Assembly (NCBI GenBank): GCA_905182995.1
Contig: CAJJDP010000097.1
Coordinates: forward strand, 3,897-67,896
Source of the DNA: Paramecium octaurelia
Taxonomy: Eukaryota; Ciliophora; Oligohymenophorea; Peniculida; Parameciidae
Length of the DNA stretch: 64,000 bases
Direction of reading: 5' to 3'
The position numbers and the translations under genes are program-made. The notes beneath the pieces were generated by a model. That model was given only the letters and a program-made list of their open reading frames with translations. It made no database searches and was not told the origin of the DNA. Position 1 is the first letter of the stretch. Every line of letters begins with the position of its first letter. Shown here piece after piece: positions 26,650 through 38,170 of this stretch.

Positions 26650-27290
26650 TAATAATATTAAGATAATTTATAATGTTACTATAAAAATTATTTAATTCAT
26701 AGTTTATGTGTTACGATAAGTAATCAGTGTAAATCATGTAATTGATATATACATTAGTTTGATTTATGTATTTCTTAAAATCATCAGATTCTTCTTAGTT
26801 AGCATATAGCAGTTATAACAATCTAAAGACACAAGCTCGATTATTAATTGAAACAATTAACAAAGTTCAATTATTTAGGCATTCATATCTATCTAATTTT
26901 TTTTTCATAATTACTCTAAAATAATAGAATTTAGGAAAGAATTTTCTAATTTTTCAATTAATGTATTTAAAAAAAATTAGTTTGGTAGCTTTTGGGTGTA
27001 ATTTGTGGTAAGATCCTGTAGAATAATTTAGTGATTGAATATACAAATGTTATCTCATGTTGATTGCCTATCTAATCTTAAGTTTTTCAAAATTTTGATA
27101 GAATCTATTCTTTTAGCTATTATCATTATAAATTATGTTAATTTTACTAATAATTTTTCTATATTGACAATACAATTTTTCCAGATTTTGATTTAATGAA
27201 GAAAGACTGTTGAGATCATTTGAATTCCCACTTGGGATATTCCTAAATCTCAAAATTAATTTTTCTAAAGATTAGCTCTCATAACCAATT
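26600..27290 (-). pseudogene. decayed coiled-coil-like gene
   Basis: Two coding-like stretches in different frames are visible. The upstream one reads LEKLILRFRNIPSGN to LKIRQAINMRQHLY and stops at TGA after a run of eight T/A bases. The downstream one reads EESDDFKKYINQTNVY to YYSNIINYLNIINE-like sequence and overlaps the start of the next gene. An in-frame TGA also precedes the first stretch. I could not join the pieces with plausible introns. Family unknown. Confidence 0.45.
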
Positions 27291-27678
27291 CAAAGATTCT
27301 TCTAAAAAGAATTAGGACAGGTTATTTTAATTTGATAACATTAAAAATCATTCGAAAAAAAATACAATTCAGTCTCAATTTACCCTTGATAGCAGAAAAG
27401 TGTCATAATTATTTAATCTAATAAATAATAAATAACCTTTATTTCATAACAAGTAATCCTTAATATAAATAGAAATAATTACTTGAATAATAAGGAATAG
27501 GTATTAAGTGATATCTTAAGAACTTGATAGAGGCAGGAGATACCAGGATGATAAATTAAAGGGCGTCACTTAATATTGATTTATTTATTGAGAAATGAAG
27601 TCTATATATAAAAAATTAATTGTCACAAATTAAAGGTGATTTTGATTTTAAAATTAAAGATTTTAAATATTCTTTAAA

Positions 27679-28502
27679 ATGTCGTAAAAGAAGGCTTAAA
27701 TATAAGTGGAGTATGCAATTATAATAATGTTAGATAAAAAGTACCAGAAAGTATTGTTAAGAAAACATAAAGAGATTCAAAATTAAGAGACCTTGTTGTT
27801 AAAAGAAGAGCAGAAAGATTAGGGTAGAATAAAGTTAGAAGAGCATAATTAGAAAAGAGCGCTTAGGCTTATGAAGCAGAATATAAGGCAACAGAAAAGA
27901 GTTTAGTTGATAACATTCGTAAGGCAAAGAGTGAAGGTGGATTCTATGTCCCAGCTGAAGCTAAATTGATTCTTGTCATTAGAATCAGAGGGTAAGTATA
28001 TTTAGCACTAAATTAGTATCAACACGTTGAATCCATAGGTGAGACAAACTCTTAGGCTTTTGAAATTGAGACAATTGCATAATGCAGCTTTTGTCAGAAT
28101 CAACAAAGCAACAATTGAAATGATCCGAAAAGTAGAACCATACATCACTTATGGATATCCCTCAAGAACAGTGATTAAGAACTTGATTTACAAGAGAGGA
28201 TATGCCAAAGTCAATGGTTAAAGAATTCCATTGACCTCAAACACAATAATTGATTAATAACTTGGAAAATATGGTATTCATGGAATTGAAGATCTTATTC
28301 ATGAAATTACTACAGTGGGAGCACATTTCAAGGAAGCTAACAGATTTTTGTGGTAAGGAAATATAATTATCAATGAAATAGGGCATTCAAATTAAGAGGA
28401 CCAAGAGGAGGATTTATAGCCAAAAGAAGATCATTTATCAATCAAGGAGATTGGGGAAATAGAGAGGATCTTATCAATGATCTTGCAAAAAGAATGATCT
28501 GA
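27679..28502 (+). CDS. RPL7: 60S ribosomal protein uL30 (L7)
   Basis: 248 residues. It contains the hallmark eukaryotic L7 pieces [70 protein letters not shown] and [18 protein letters not shown]. Three introns of 23, 25 and 29 nt (all GTA..TAG) restore a continuous frame; the first follows the short start MSQKKAQIQVE. uL30 sits at the 5S/domain II region of the large subunit. TAA/TAG glutamines occur at conserved positions, which fixes the genetic code for the window. Nothing is odd about the gene. Confidence 0.97.
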
Positions 28503-28650
28503 AGATTGAGTAGATTAATGTCATTACAGTATAATAAATACATTAATTTTTTAATCGTGTTCTGTACGTTTCAAATTAGAATCCATAAGTCTTGTTATAT
28601 AACAATGAATAAATTTTACAAACAGAGAAATATTATAAATATACAAAGAA

Positions 28651-30537
28651 ATGTCCGAAGAATGGTCTACCAAATAAATTGACAAATACATCATAGTCAA
28701 CACAAAACTAGGAAACGGTGCCTTTGGTACTGTCTATAGAGGTTTTAAGAAAAATGATGAAACGAAGTAAGTTGCTGTTAAAGCAATTTCAATAGCTGTA
28801 ATAATTAATAAATTATCATCTAGAGTATTAAGGATTCTGCCAAGATGGTGGAACATATAAAAAGAGAAATTTCAATCTTACAATAAGCCAATAATCCTCA
28901 CATTGTTAAATTGTATGATGTTGCTCGAACACCCCATTATTTGTATCTATTCTTGGAGTACTGTCATGATGGTGACTTAAAAAAGTATTTATCAACCAAA
29001 TATGGGAGAAGGCTCAGCGAAGTATTTCTCTTTCTAATTGTTTAGGTTGAAGCAGTAATTTTTTTGAAGCATCTAGTTGAAGGATTTAGAACACTTTACC
29101 AACTGAAAATTATTCATAGAGATATCAAACCAGCCAATATATTATTGCATAAAGGAGTTGCTAAAATTACCGATTTTGGCTTTGCAAGAGTCATTGATAC
29201 TGGAATGAACGGTAATACATATATCCATTAAATTAGATCCCGCTTACTTTTCAAGAGTTGGATCACCTCTTTATATGGCCCCATAGATACTTGAAGGTCA
29301 GCCATTTTCATCTAAATGTGATGTTTGGTCTATGGGGATTATGTTGTTTGAGATGTTGTATGGCAAACCGCCTTGGGATGGAGATAACTAATATAGTCTA
29401 TTGCAGAACATTAAGAAAACACCCTTAGTAATCCCAGAAGCTCCAGTTAGAAGTGATAAAATAAAGCAATTGTTAAGACATATGCTTGTTGTATAAGAAA
29501 AGGTATATCGACTTTAAACTGTTCTTAGGATAGATTCTCATGGGAATAAATCTTTCATCATGAAATAATTCAGATCTAAGAGTCATAAATTAAAAATAAC
29601 TTAGAATAATTGATGAAAGAAAAAGATGAATTATCTCGCTCTGAAAGTCTAAACAAATTATATATGGAAATGAATTTAGTTGTGGGATATCTTGATTAAC
29701 CTGATTAGATCGTCTAAGAACCTTAAACTCCTTAATCCACTTAAAGCAATGAAGAAAAGCAATCTATTGATGATATCAATCATGAAAAAGTATTCAATCT
29801 TTTGTTATTAGGGATTACAACTTATTAACCAATATGACACTGAGCAAAAAAGACGCAAGGCTATGTTGAAATACAATACATATTTTCTGTTTGAAAGAAA
29901 CATTGCATTCTTCTTTAATTATGTCATCCAAAAGATTATTAAGATGTCACATCTAGGAATCTTGAAATTGAATTAAGAACTCTATTATACAACAATATTT
30001 TGTATCTCCAAAAATCAAAATGTACATCTCAAAAGAATGTCTGATTAATTAATGTCCAAGAACCCAGAAAAGTTTGATAGAGAAACTTGGGGTAGATATT
30101 TAATCAGTTAAGAATATAAAAAGATATTGACTGTTACTAAAAATGATATTAAACATACAGAAGACTTCTATTTAGAAATTTACAAGAAAGAAAAATAAAT
30201 TATTGAAAAAGAATTAGCATAACCAGATAATAAAAGAGCATCAAAAATTAAGTCAGTTTTAGATGTTAATTTTGATTAAAATGCTTCCTTTTAATAATTA
30301 TATTAATAAGTAGTGTAAGAATGTTTAGAAATTATTAAATCTATTATTAAGCAAACTAAAGAAACCGACCCTGTTTACAAGGATTTATTGTAATTAGGAT
30401 GGTTTTTAGTTATTTGTTTAAATCCATATTTAGAATTCAAAGACATAAACATGGATTTTAATTAGTTCTACGAAGAGATGTAAACATTAACAGAAGCTTA
30501 ACTTCTTGAAAAAATTGGTAAACGTTTAGATTTATGA
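28651..30537 (+). CDS. ULK/ATG1-like Ser/Thr protein kinase
   Basis: 587 residues, five introns (28798-28823, 29022-29045, 29212-29236, 29503-29528, 29790-29811). The kinase domain is at the N-terminus: GNGAFGTVYRG loop, VAVKAIS lysine, IIHRDIKPANILL catalytic loop, DFGFAR, then VGSPLYMAPQ, with APQ in place of APE because TAG encodes Gln. YGKPPWDGD and the general layout match the Unc-51/ATG1 group, which starts autophagy in other eukaryotes. The C-terminal 300 residues are helical and Q/K-rich, as expected for an interaction region. All catalytic residues are present, so it should be active. Confidence 0.9.
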
Positions 30538-30922
30538 ATCTTTTTGTATCAGTGTAATATAAAATATCTGATAACTATGAAATTTCAAATTTTTTTTCTA
30601 TTTATTTTAATCAATGAAGAGCTTCTTGAATAGGAGATTCAAAATTAGTATAATTATATAATTTTGAGACATTACATTAATATTACATGTATCCAATTCT
30701 AATTAAATTAGTGATAATCAATAATTGAATTAAATGAGGGAATCAAAAGAATTGATTATTCCTAAAACACCGTTAATGTTGTATTTTGAAATAATATCAT
30801 TCGTTGATTTTATAAGCTTAAATCCATTAAATAAATTGTTCAACTATTTGTTTAATTAATTGAAATTAATAATGTAAATAATAATAAATAAATAGAATGT
30901 ATGATCTATATTATTGCATAAC
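30538..30922. other. intergenic region between convergent genes
   Basis: AT-rich sequence between the stop codons of the ULK-like kinase (+) and the carbonic anhydrase (-). I saw no gene, RNA or repeat. Confidence 0.6.
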
Positions 30923-31883
30923 TCAATGATCTTCGGTTTTAAATTCCGGATCCTTTTACAATACTTCTGAAACTTAGTCAATGACACCCTTTTCAACATC
31001 TTAATTAGGATCTTAAAGTGTGATGATTGTTAATCTTTTAATCTCAGTTTCTAATCTACTCTGCATTCTTTAGAATCTCTTTCTAATTGAAGGAGATCTT
31101 GATCTTTCTTCTTCATTATCTTCTTTTTATTGTTTAGGCTTTTGTGATTAAGTAGGCTTGAAATTCAATTAAAAAACCTTCGATAGATTAGTTGGGATAC
31201 TTTCTTCGATTTCTAATTCTTCAATAAAACCTGTTTCTACTCTAAATAACCATCCATGAACCATGACAGCTAAAAAAGCATAAAATGAATATTTATACGA
31301 TGTCCATCCTGCCAAGATTTTTAGACAATTGGGTTTTTCCACACGTTAAGCACTTATTCTCTCACATTCATATGAGCTAGACATGCAACTCTATCGTCTT
31401 CATCCTCCAATTAGTTGATGAGTTCTTGGTGTTTTTCATAAACCAATTTCAAGTTATTTAGCCACAAATCTAACAATCCTCCAACAGAATCCTATTTCAT
31501 GGCTGCCTTAACACCTCCACAAAAGGTGTGTCCCATAATTACAATATTGTGAACTTTTAAATGCTCGATGGCATACTGAATTACACAATTGATCTATAAG
31601 AATTCTTAAATATTATTACATTCAAGTCTGTGGGAACAACTACATTAGCAATATTACGATGAATAAAAATTTCTCCAGGATCAGTTTCTGTAATCTCATT
31701 AGGTGGAGCTCTAGAGTCTGAGCAACCAATCAATAAATATTTAGGATTTTACCCTTGAGAAAGTTTTCTAAAGTAATCAGGGTCTTCTGCAGTCTTTTTA
31801 GCAACATAATTTCTGTTTCCTTATAACGCCTTTGCGTATTTCTTCATTTCAGAAATACTTTCATGAACGATTTGATTTTACAT
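30923..31883 (-). CDS. beta-class carbonic anhydrase
   Basis: 301 residues, introns at 31594-31619 and 31270-31298. Zinc ligands are visible in the standard motifs: Cys and Asp in IGCSDSRAP, then His and Cys in [22 protein letters not shown] and MVHGWLFRV also match the fold. The enzyme hydrates CO2 to bicarbonate. The N-terminus [13 protein letters not shown] shows no signal or transit peptide, so it is probably cytosolic. A charged C-terminal tail of about 90 residues ([17 protein letters not shown]) extends past the usual end and may be regulatory. It stands 160 bp from the stop of the next minus-strand gene. Confidence 0.95.
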
Positions 31884-32042
31884 TTTAAATTATTTGATTA
31901 TTGCAAATGGCACTGAATTTCAATCCAAGAATTGGCATATTAAACGCAGAAAAAGTCCTTGAAATGACGTCAGTTGATTTGAAGATAATCATCCTAACGC
32001 AAGTATGGTATAATAATAAATATAATTCACTAACACATTATT

Positions 32043-33727
32043 TCAATTATTTGTGATATATTTGAGAATCGATTAATTGCCTTTTTATTTATTCTAAGCA
32101 AACTTTGATTATTTAATTGCAGGTGATTATTGTTAAGTCAGTTATGGCGATAAGATATCTAGAGACTGAACACTTCCGATTGAATCAATTCTTCCTTTAA
32201 ATAAAGGAGATTGTCCAGATAACATCATCGAAGAATCAATCTCCTTTTATTTTTTTGTTGTTTTTTTCAAGATGATTCCTGGTGAGTCATCTGAGGATGA
32301 ATTTGGAGAATTCAAATGTCTACTAGCTTCAAATACAAAGTATCTACAATAATTTTTAAATATAACTGTTAATTTATTTTATTTATCCTTTTTCCAACAT
32401 CGACATCCTCATCAATCTAACCTAAATCATTATCACTATCCTCATTGATTTCTGTCTCTTAGATCTGTCTTGCCATATCATTAATGAAATTATGCTTCAA
32501 ACAGTTTGCAACATCGATTCTTGATTTGGGATCCTTATTTAACATTTTTTTCAATAAGTCCATAGTCTCATCAGGTAAATTTTTTAATTGTTTTATTGTA
32601 AAATCAATTGTTGCTTCTCTATTTTATTTAACTATCATTCTATATGTTTTAGCCATAAAAGCAGGTCTGCCAGATAATAAAATATAAAAAATTAAACCCA
32701 AACTATATACGTCACATACTGATGAGTATTTTTGCTTTGAATCTTTCTAATTAATTATTTCTGGAGCTACATATCCAGGTGTCCCACATCGATAGTACAA
32801 ATATTTAGCTTCATTAACATGAGTCGCCAACCCAAAATCTGCTATCACAACAGATTGCAATTAACTTAATCAAATTTTTAATTTACTTCTTTTATTTGAA
32901 TAGAATATTTTCTAGTTTTAGGTCTCTATGCATAATATCCTTCTAATGCATTTCTTCTAATCCTAACAATATACCAGATAGTAATTGTTGAACTTCTTTC
33001 AATTTCAATCCCTTCTTTTCTTTTATCAAATCATGCAATGAACCTCCAGAAAGCAGTTCCAATACCAAGTAAAGGGAATTTTCAGTTTCATATACTTCAT
33101 ATAATTTCATTAAATGTTAATTATTTAATTCCCTCATAATCTAAATTTCATTTATTATTGACTCCTTTCCATTCTCTTCATTATAAGCTACTTATTTTGA
33201 AAACGCTTTTACTGCGAACTATTGTCCATCTTCAATTCTTTCTGTAAAATACACCTTTATTTATTAATCGTTTATACTGTTGCAAAGTTTCCTTTTCCAA
33301 TTTTTTTAAAAACTCTAAAATATTGATGAAATTTGTATTAATTTATCCTTAATCGCAAGAAATTTCTCAACTCCTTGATTTAATTTTCCTCTCCTCCCAA
33401 TTTTGAACTTATCATTCCGTTTCCATAATCAAAATGAAATTATATACCAATTATTTAACCTAATCCATCATCTGTCTCTCCATTTCTATTGATTTATTAA
33501 TAAAGTATTTCAAATTTGATATCGAAATCTAATTTGAGGCATTTTGTAGCGATAACTCCGACCTATCAATAAATATTGATGTAAACCTTTCCATACAATA
33601 TATATTTATCGTAACAATATAAAACTCTATATTTGCCATTCTTCTTACTTAGAGTACACTTCATTAGTTCATTGTTGTGCATTGAACTAATGCCTTTGGG
33701 TATGCTAATCCAAACTTTTTGATTCAT
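32043..33727 (-). CDS. CAMK-like Ser/Thr kinase with N-terminal beta-rich domain
   Basis: 530 residues. About 150 N-terminal residues (MNQKVWISIPKG) precede the kinase: GKGNFATVYF loop, FAVKAFS, IMHRDLKLENILF, IADFGLATHV, GTPGYVAPEI and VYSLGLIFY. The catalytic set is complete. Introns: 33563-33586, 33255-33277, 32865-32886 and a 23-nt one near 32360. Two of them (33255-33277 and 32865-32886) end in AAG, and only this splicing restores the Gly loop and DFG motif. The tail (SPNSSSDDSPG, then Q/S-rich) is low complexity. The likely role is signalling; the substrate is unknown. Confidence 0.88.
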
Positions 33728-33982
33728 TTTTAAAATATTAAAATACTTGAGATTTACAATAATATAATAATATAAGTGAATTGTAGGATTTTAGCTTTGC
33801 GCAAAGTCACAAATTGAATTTTAAATAAACCTTTTAAGAATTAACCATTATACAGACTGCTAGTCAATAAACTGATTTGGCGAGAATTTTCTCATTTTTA
33901 AATTAATGTCTTCCCAAAGTACATTCGCCAATAATCTCATCAGCTATTTCATTAACGAATCAACCAGGTTTATATTAACTTT

Positions 33983-34055
33983 GGGAGTATAGCTCAGTTG
34001 GGAGAGCGTAAGACTGAAGATCTTAATGTCATGGGTTCGATCCCCATTGTTCCCA
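33983..34055 (+). tRNA. tRNA-Phe (anticodon GAA)
   Basis: A 73-nt cloverleaf without intron: acceptor GGGAGTA/TGTTCCC with G-T wobbles, D stem GCTC/GAGC, anticodon loop CTGAAGA giving GAA, variable loop of 5, T stem ATGGG/CCCAT with TTCGATC loop, and discriminator A. A-box and B-box (GGTTCGATCC) promoters are internal. No CCA is encoded. Confidence 0.96.
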
Positions 34056-34062
34056 TTTTTTT
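34056..34062 (+). terminator. Pol III T7 terminator
   Basis: Seven T residues follow directly after the tRNA discriminator base. Confidence 0.85.
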
Positions 34063-34173
34063 CATTATTATTTTAAATTAATATAGTGTAATAATAATGA
34101 TATTCAATTTAAATACACTTCCCTTAATGAATAAAGAGATATAATTAATTATTTAATAATAATATATAATAAT

Positions 34174-35162
34174 TCAATTAGATTTTTAACATTTAAGTTT
34201 CTTAACTCTTTTGTTCCATTTATCTAAGATAATGATACTCAATATACCTTCATGTTTTTTAATTTAATCATCTAACAATAATTCTTCTTCTGTAAATTTT
34301 AGTTATTCATCTATTTCTTTCACTTCACAAATGGCTAATTAATTGGCATTTTTATTATCTAAACTATCCAAGTTACTTAAAATAATATCATCTGAATTTG
34401 AAAATTAGGTCTTAAATTCTTCATCAAATTAAAAAGCGGCTTAATAGATCGTTACTTCTATTGATTTTAAATACTTTGCAATCAACATTTATGTTTTTTC
34501 CATGGCTTTAGAATCTTTTAATTTATCAATTTAGATTATACTTTCAGCCTTAATCTTATTAACTTTTTTACTATTCGAGGCGATTTAATTTAAGTATTTA
34601 AGAGTTTTCTTTCTGTTTCTGTCAGAACGTATGGCAATTTTAAAAGAATCCATACTTTTTCCGTTCGACAACAAGCAACGTTTTTGAACCATCTCTTCTA
34701 GTTTCTACTGTGAAGCTTAGCTAATAAGAGAGAAGAAGGTCTTCTATTTAAGATCACACTTTGAATTTAATTCTATAATGTCTCTGGATATTTAATCAGA
34801 TAGAACTAAAATAAATACATTGTAATACTAATTTTTCCTTGATAATTTAATAATAAAATTCCTTTCTTTTATGAATTACACTTAGTTTTGTATTCTAAAA
34901 AATTATTAGTGTTAGCACTAGGGGCACCAAGAGTTGTAAATTTATTCTATACTAAATATTGTAATTCTTTCAACAATTCTAAATACTCTGCTTCTTTCTG
35001 ATAATTAAACGTAGATGAAATTTATTAAAGAATTATCTCCATTAAAGCCATAATTTCTAATTGGTTTGCATTCTTGAATTTAATTAGAGTATTTTTGATA
35101 AGTTAGGTATCATAATCACTGTCTATTATTCGTTGTATCAAAATTAAGGCATCGGTAAGCAT
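34174..35162 (-). CDS. hypothetical coiled-coil protein
   Basis: 321 residues, one 23-nt intron (34806-34828). It is rich in Leu, Lys, Glu and Gln with helical heptads (KEAEYLELLKELQYL; VKEIDEQLKFTEEELLL) and a basic C-terminus (WNKRVKKLKCQKSN). No membrane segment or known motif was found. The start MLTDALILIQRI is the first in-frame ATG after TAA/TAG-only upstream codons. Likely an assembly or cytoskeleton-type protein; family not recognised. Confidence 0.7.
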
Positions 35163-35683
35163 TCTTTAGAATATTATTAATTTATATGATAGTAATTACA
35201 ATGCTTATAAGAGATACTTTTTTGACTGAAATTTGGCTAATAATTATATGCAAATAAATATTTTCAAATGTTATTATAATAAGAAAATCATTATAAATTT
35301 TTCATTAACATTTATATTATTTTTTATTGAAATCCAACTTGATTATGATCTAAGTAACTCTTGAATTATTCTATATGGCATGACTGAAATTTTACCAAAG
35401 GCATTTGGTTTTCAGGTCTAATCAACTACCAATTTATATTAATTCACTACTATTATGTTGTAAGAGCTCATATAAGTGTTATAAGCCAGTCAAGCTAGAA
35501 TTGCTATCAAAGAGATTCTTAATTCAATTTTACTTATTTGGTTTTCTTATTGACACAAGAATTATGGTAAGGTTGTGGCAAAATCTTATGGCTATTATTT
35601 ATATTTTAAGAATTGATCATAAAAATATAAAAAAGGGATTGTAAATAATTTTAAAATCTTGGTTATCAGATTATAAAATAAAA
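35163..35683. other. possible 3' exons of the Cache-domain gene
   Basis: Beyond the TGA at 35684 the minus strand still carries coding-like pieces in other frames: QFLKYKQQPQDFATTLP near 35600 and SSLTGLQHLYELLQHNSSEL near 35440-35500. They could be further exons or a decayed C-terminus. I could not place introns that join them. Confidence 0.4.
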
Positions 35684-37297
35684 TCATAATTTTTGTTTAC
35701 CTCTAAAATTATTTATGTTGTTGAAAATAGTATTTTTTGTTTCTTGTTCATTAATAAGTTTTAGATTAGAAATTTTCATAATCAGAACAAGGTTTTATTA
35801 AAATTTCATTTAAGTATGAGTATATTTCGGGTAGTTAAGGTTTTCTTGAATTATGCAAGTGGTTGACTTACCATAAGATTCTAAATTATGGAATTTTCGA
35901 ATGCATGCTTCAATTAACTCTGTAACAGCACATGATTTGAAAAATTGATTTTCCTATTGAAATTAAGCCAGAGCAAGGTCCTTTCTATTAGAATAAACCT
36001 TTTAGTTAATGAGATTAAGGAGTTAATTAAATTATCGAAATAACATGTATATAAGAATATTACTTAGAAAAATGATTCCTATGGGATATACCACTAAATA
36101 AATAAGGATCGATTGAGATACTTAAATTTAAGATTGATTTATCAATTATAAGTTATTATCATATTATTCGATGATATTGTTTGTCTCCACCAAAACTACT
36201 AAAATTAAATTAGATCCTTGTATTTAAGAAGACTTTATTATTTAGTTTTATTTTGTTTTTTAGTTAAATCTGCACAAAATGATGTCACTTTAAATGAGCG
36301 GACAATCATTCTGAAAAGGCTTATTATTATGTTGATTCATCAATTATTCAAAATCAGTTTAATTAAATCCAGTTACTTATGTTTCATTAAAGTAGTAAAC
36401 TGTTAGATTTATCTAGTTATAGATGATGGAGTAATAGATTTTGCCTTCAATATCGATAACATAGAGAACTGTATTAGTATTTTTGCTTTGCGCAATTGAG
36501 GCATAGCCAAAATCAATATCTTTTGCTACCATGCCTACAATTCGATCATTGCCATTGACCAAGGAAGTAATCATGGGAATTCTTATATAACCGGCAATAA
36601 TCTTGTAAGGACTTGCAAAATACACTCTATCCACAGCTGTATCTTGACTAGTAAAATTAAAAAATTCTAGATAGTATGGTCTTTCATTTGGTTTAAAGGA
36701 ATTAGGAAACAAGCCTCCCGCTGTTATACAGAAGAATAAGAGGTCATTATCTGAGAAATAATAGAGTGGTGCGCTAAATGTATGATCAAGAGCTACACGA
36801 AAAGATGTTAAAATAAAAGTTGTTGCAATTAAGCTTTGAGTTTCTTCATACTCTTTTTCAGGTTCCTATTCTCCAAATATTCCACATGTTGTGGAAGATG
36901 AAAAGCAATAGGAATCAAGAGCAGAAATGTTATTTAAGCACATGTGCGGATACTCAAATTTAACACTCTTATTGGAGTTATTAATTAGATAATCCAGTTA
37001 TTTGTAAATAGCTCTGGTTGTTACTACTTGTTATTTAGTCTAAAGAATCATTTATTCCAGGCCGCGTTATTATATCCAAATATTATTGATTTATTGAGAA
37101 GTCTATCTCATGAACATTTCTTGGGAGGTAACCTTTAGAAATTCTTAAATTTAGCTTTGACTTGTCCAAATGATCACTAAAAGAATCAGAAAAATTAAAG
37201 TTGAGATAATGAAAGATATTGCCAAAATTTGTTTTTGTATTGTCCAATTTCTATTAATGTACCAACAACCTCTGATTTTTATTTTATCTTAGATCAT
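35684..37297 (-). CDS. transmembrane dCache-like sensor protein
   Basis: At least 537 residues without an intron. A transmembrane helix near residues 23-45 (ILAISFIISTLIFLILL) is followed by an extracellular domain. Its second half has the double-Cache pattern: RPYYLEFFN, VYFASPYK, IRIPMITSLVNG and IVGMVAKDIDF. A second transmembrane segment (YLVVYPIGIIFLSNILIYML) lies near residue 395, and about 130 residues follow inside the cell. dCache domains bind small ligands in receptors; ciliates have many. No kinase or cyclase domain is visible. The true C-terminus may lie further left, where reading frames are broken. Confidence 0.72.
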
Positions 37298-38170
37298 ATT
37301 AATTCAGAATAATTAAAATGCTTATATTTTAATATCTAGCAAAGAATTACCGATAGAATCAAGAGGTAATGTACTTTAAAATTTCAATATTTTTGAAATT
37401 CCTTGAATTTTTAATTATTAAATTTTAACCTCCTCTTATAGAAATCTTGGTAATAACCTAATAAAAGCTAACAAAAGTAATTAAAGAAATTATATATATA
37501 AATTTATAAAATATTTATCCCCTGGAGTCTATGGATGTATAATCAATCTTATTTCATTTAACACTCATTAATCAATTTGGATATGATATTATACATATTC
37601 ATCTCTTTTGGTATGACTTAATATGAATGAATCAATTTTTTTATATATTAATCAATTTTTTCATACGAATTATACTTTGTGCTAACATTTTTGTTGTTTA
37701 AATCAACGCTATATTTTGTATCAACTCATTGGTTTGAAAAAGTTGTTAATAATTATTAGGAATATTTGAATTATTATAGCTATGGCTAAACTTAATTTTA
37801 ATCTCTTCTTAGTAATTATTTAATACTGTATTTTGCTTTCTCATACATCTTGAATAAAAGTCGATAAAGTTCTATTTTAAAAAAATTAGAGTTTCTATAT
37901 AGAGATATTAATCTAATACAATTAGTTTAGAATTTAAGTGGATAGGCACCAAAGGAATATTGGCAATCATTTGAAGTAAAATTCTGAAATTTATTTATTA
38001 ATCTAGATTTGTTGGCTTATTTATTTAAGAATAAACGATAAACAAATTGGTGCATTTCGGAACATAATGCTTATGCTGATTATAAATTTCGAGTATAAAA
38101 AATATAAAAACTTCATTTTTATTTAAGCATTGAATTTTGTTTTAAAAGTAATTATTAAAGAAATTAATAT
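37298..38170. other. long divergent intergenic region
   Basis: About 870 bp between the diverging Cache gene (-) and TRIP4 (+). AT-rich, with no supportable gene, RNA or repeat. It should contain both promoters. Confidence 0.6.

Noticed and set aside
32484-32687. Plus-strand open frame of 67 codons
   Set aside because: Antisense to the C-terminal kinase lobe of the CAMK-like gene.
37298-38170. Hidden RNA gene in the long divergent intergenic region
   Set aside because: No box motifs, stable stem or T-run terminator that I could support.
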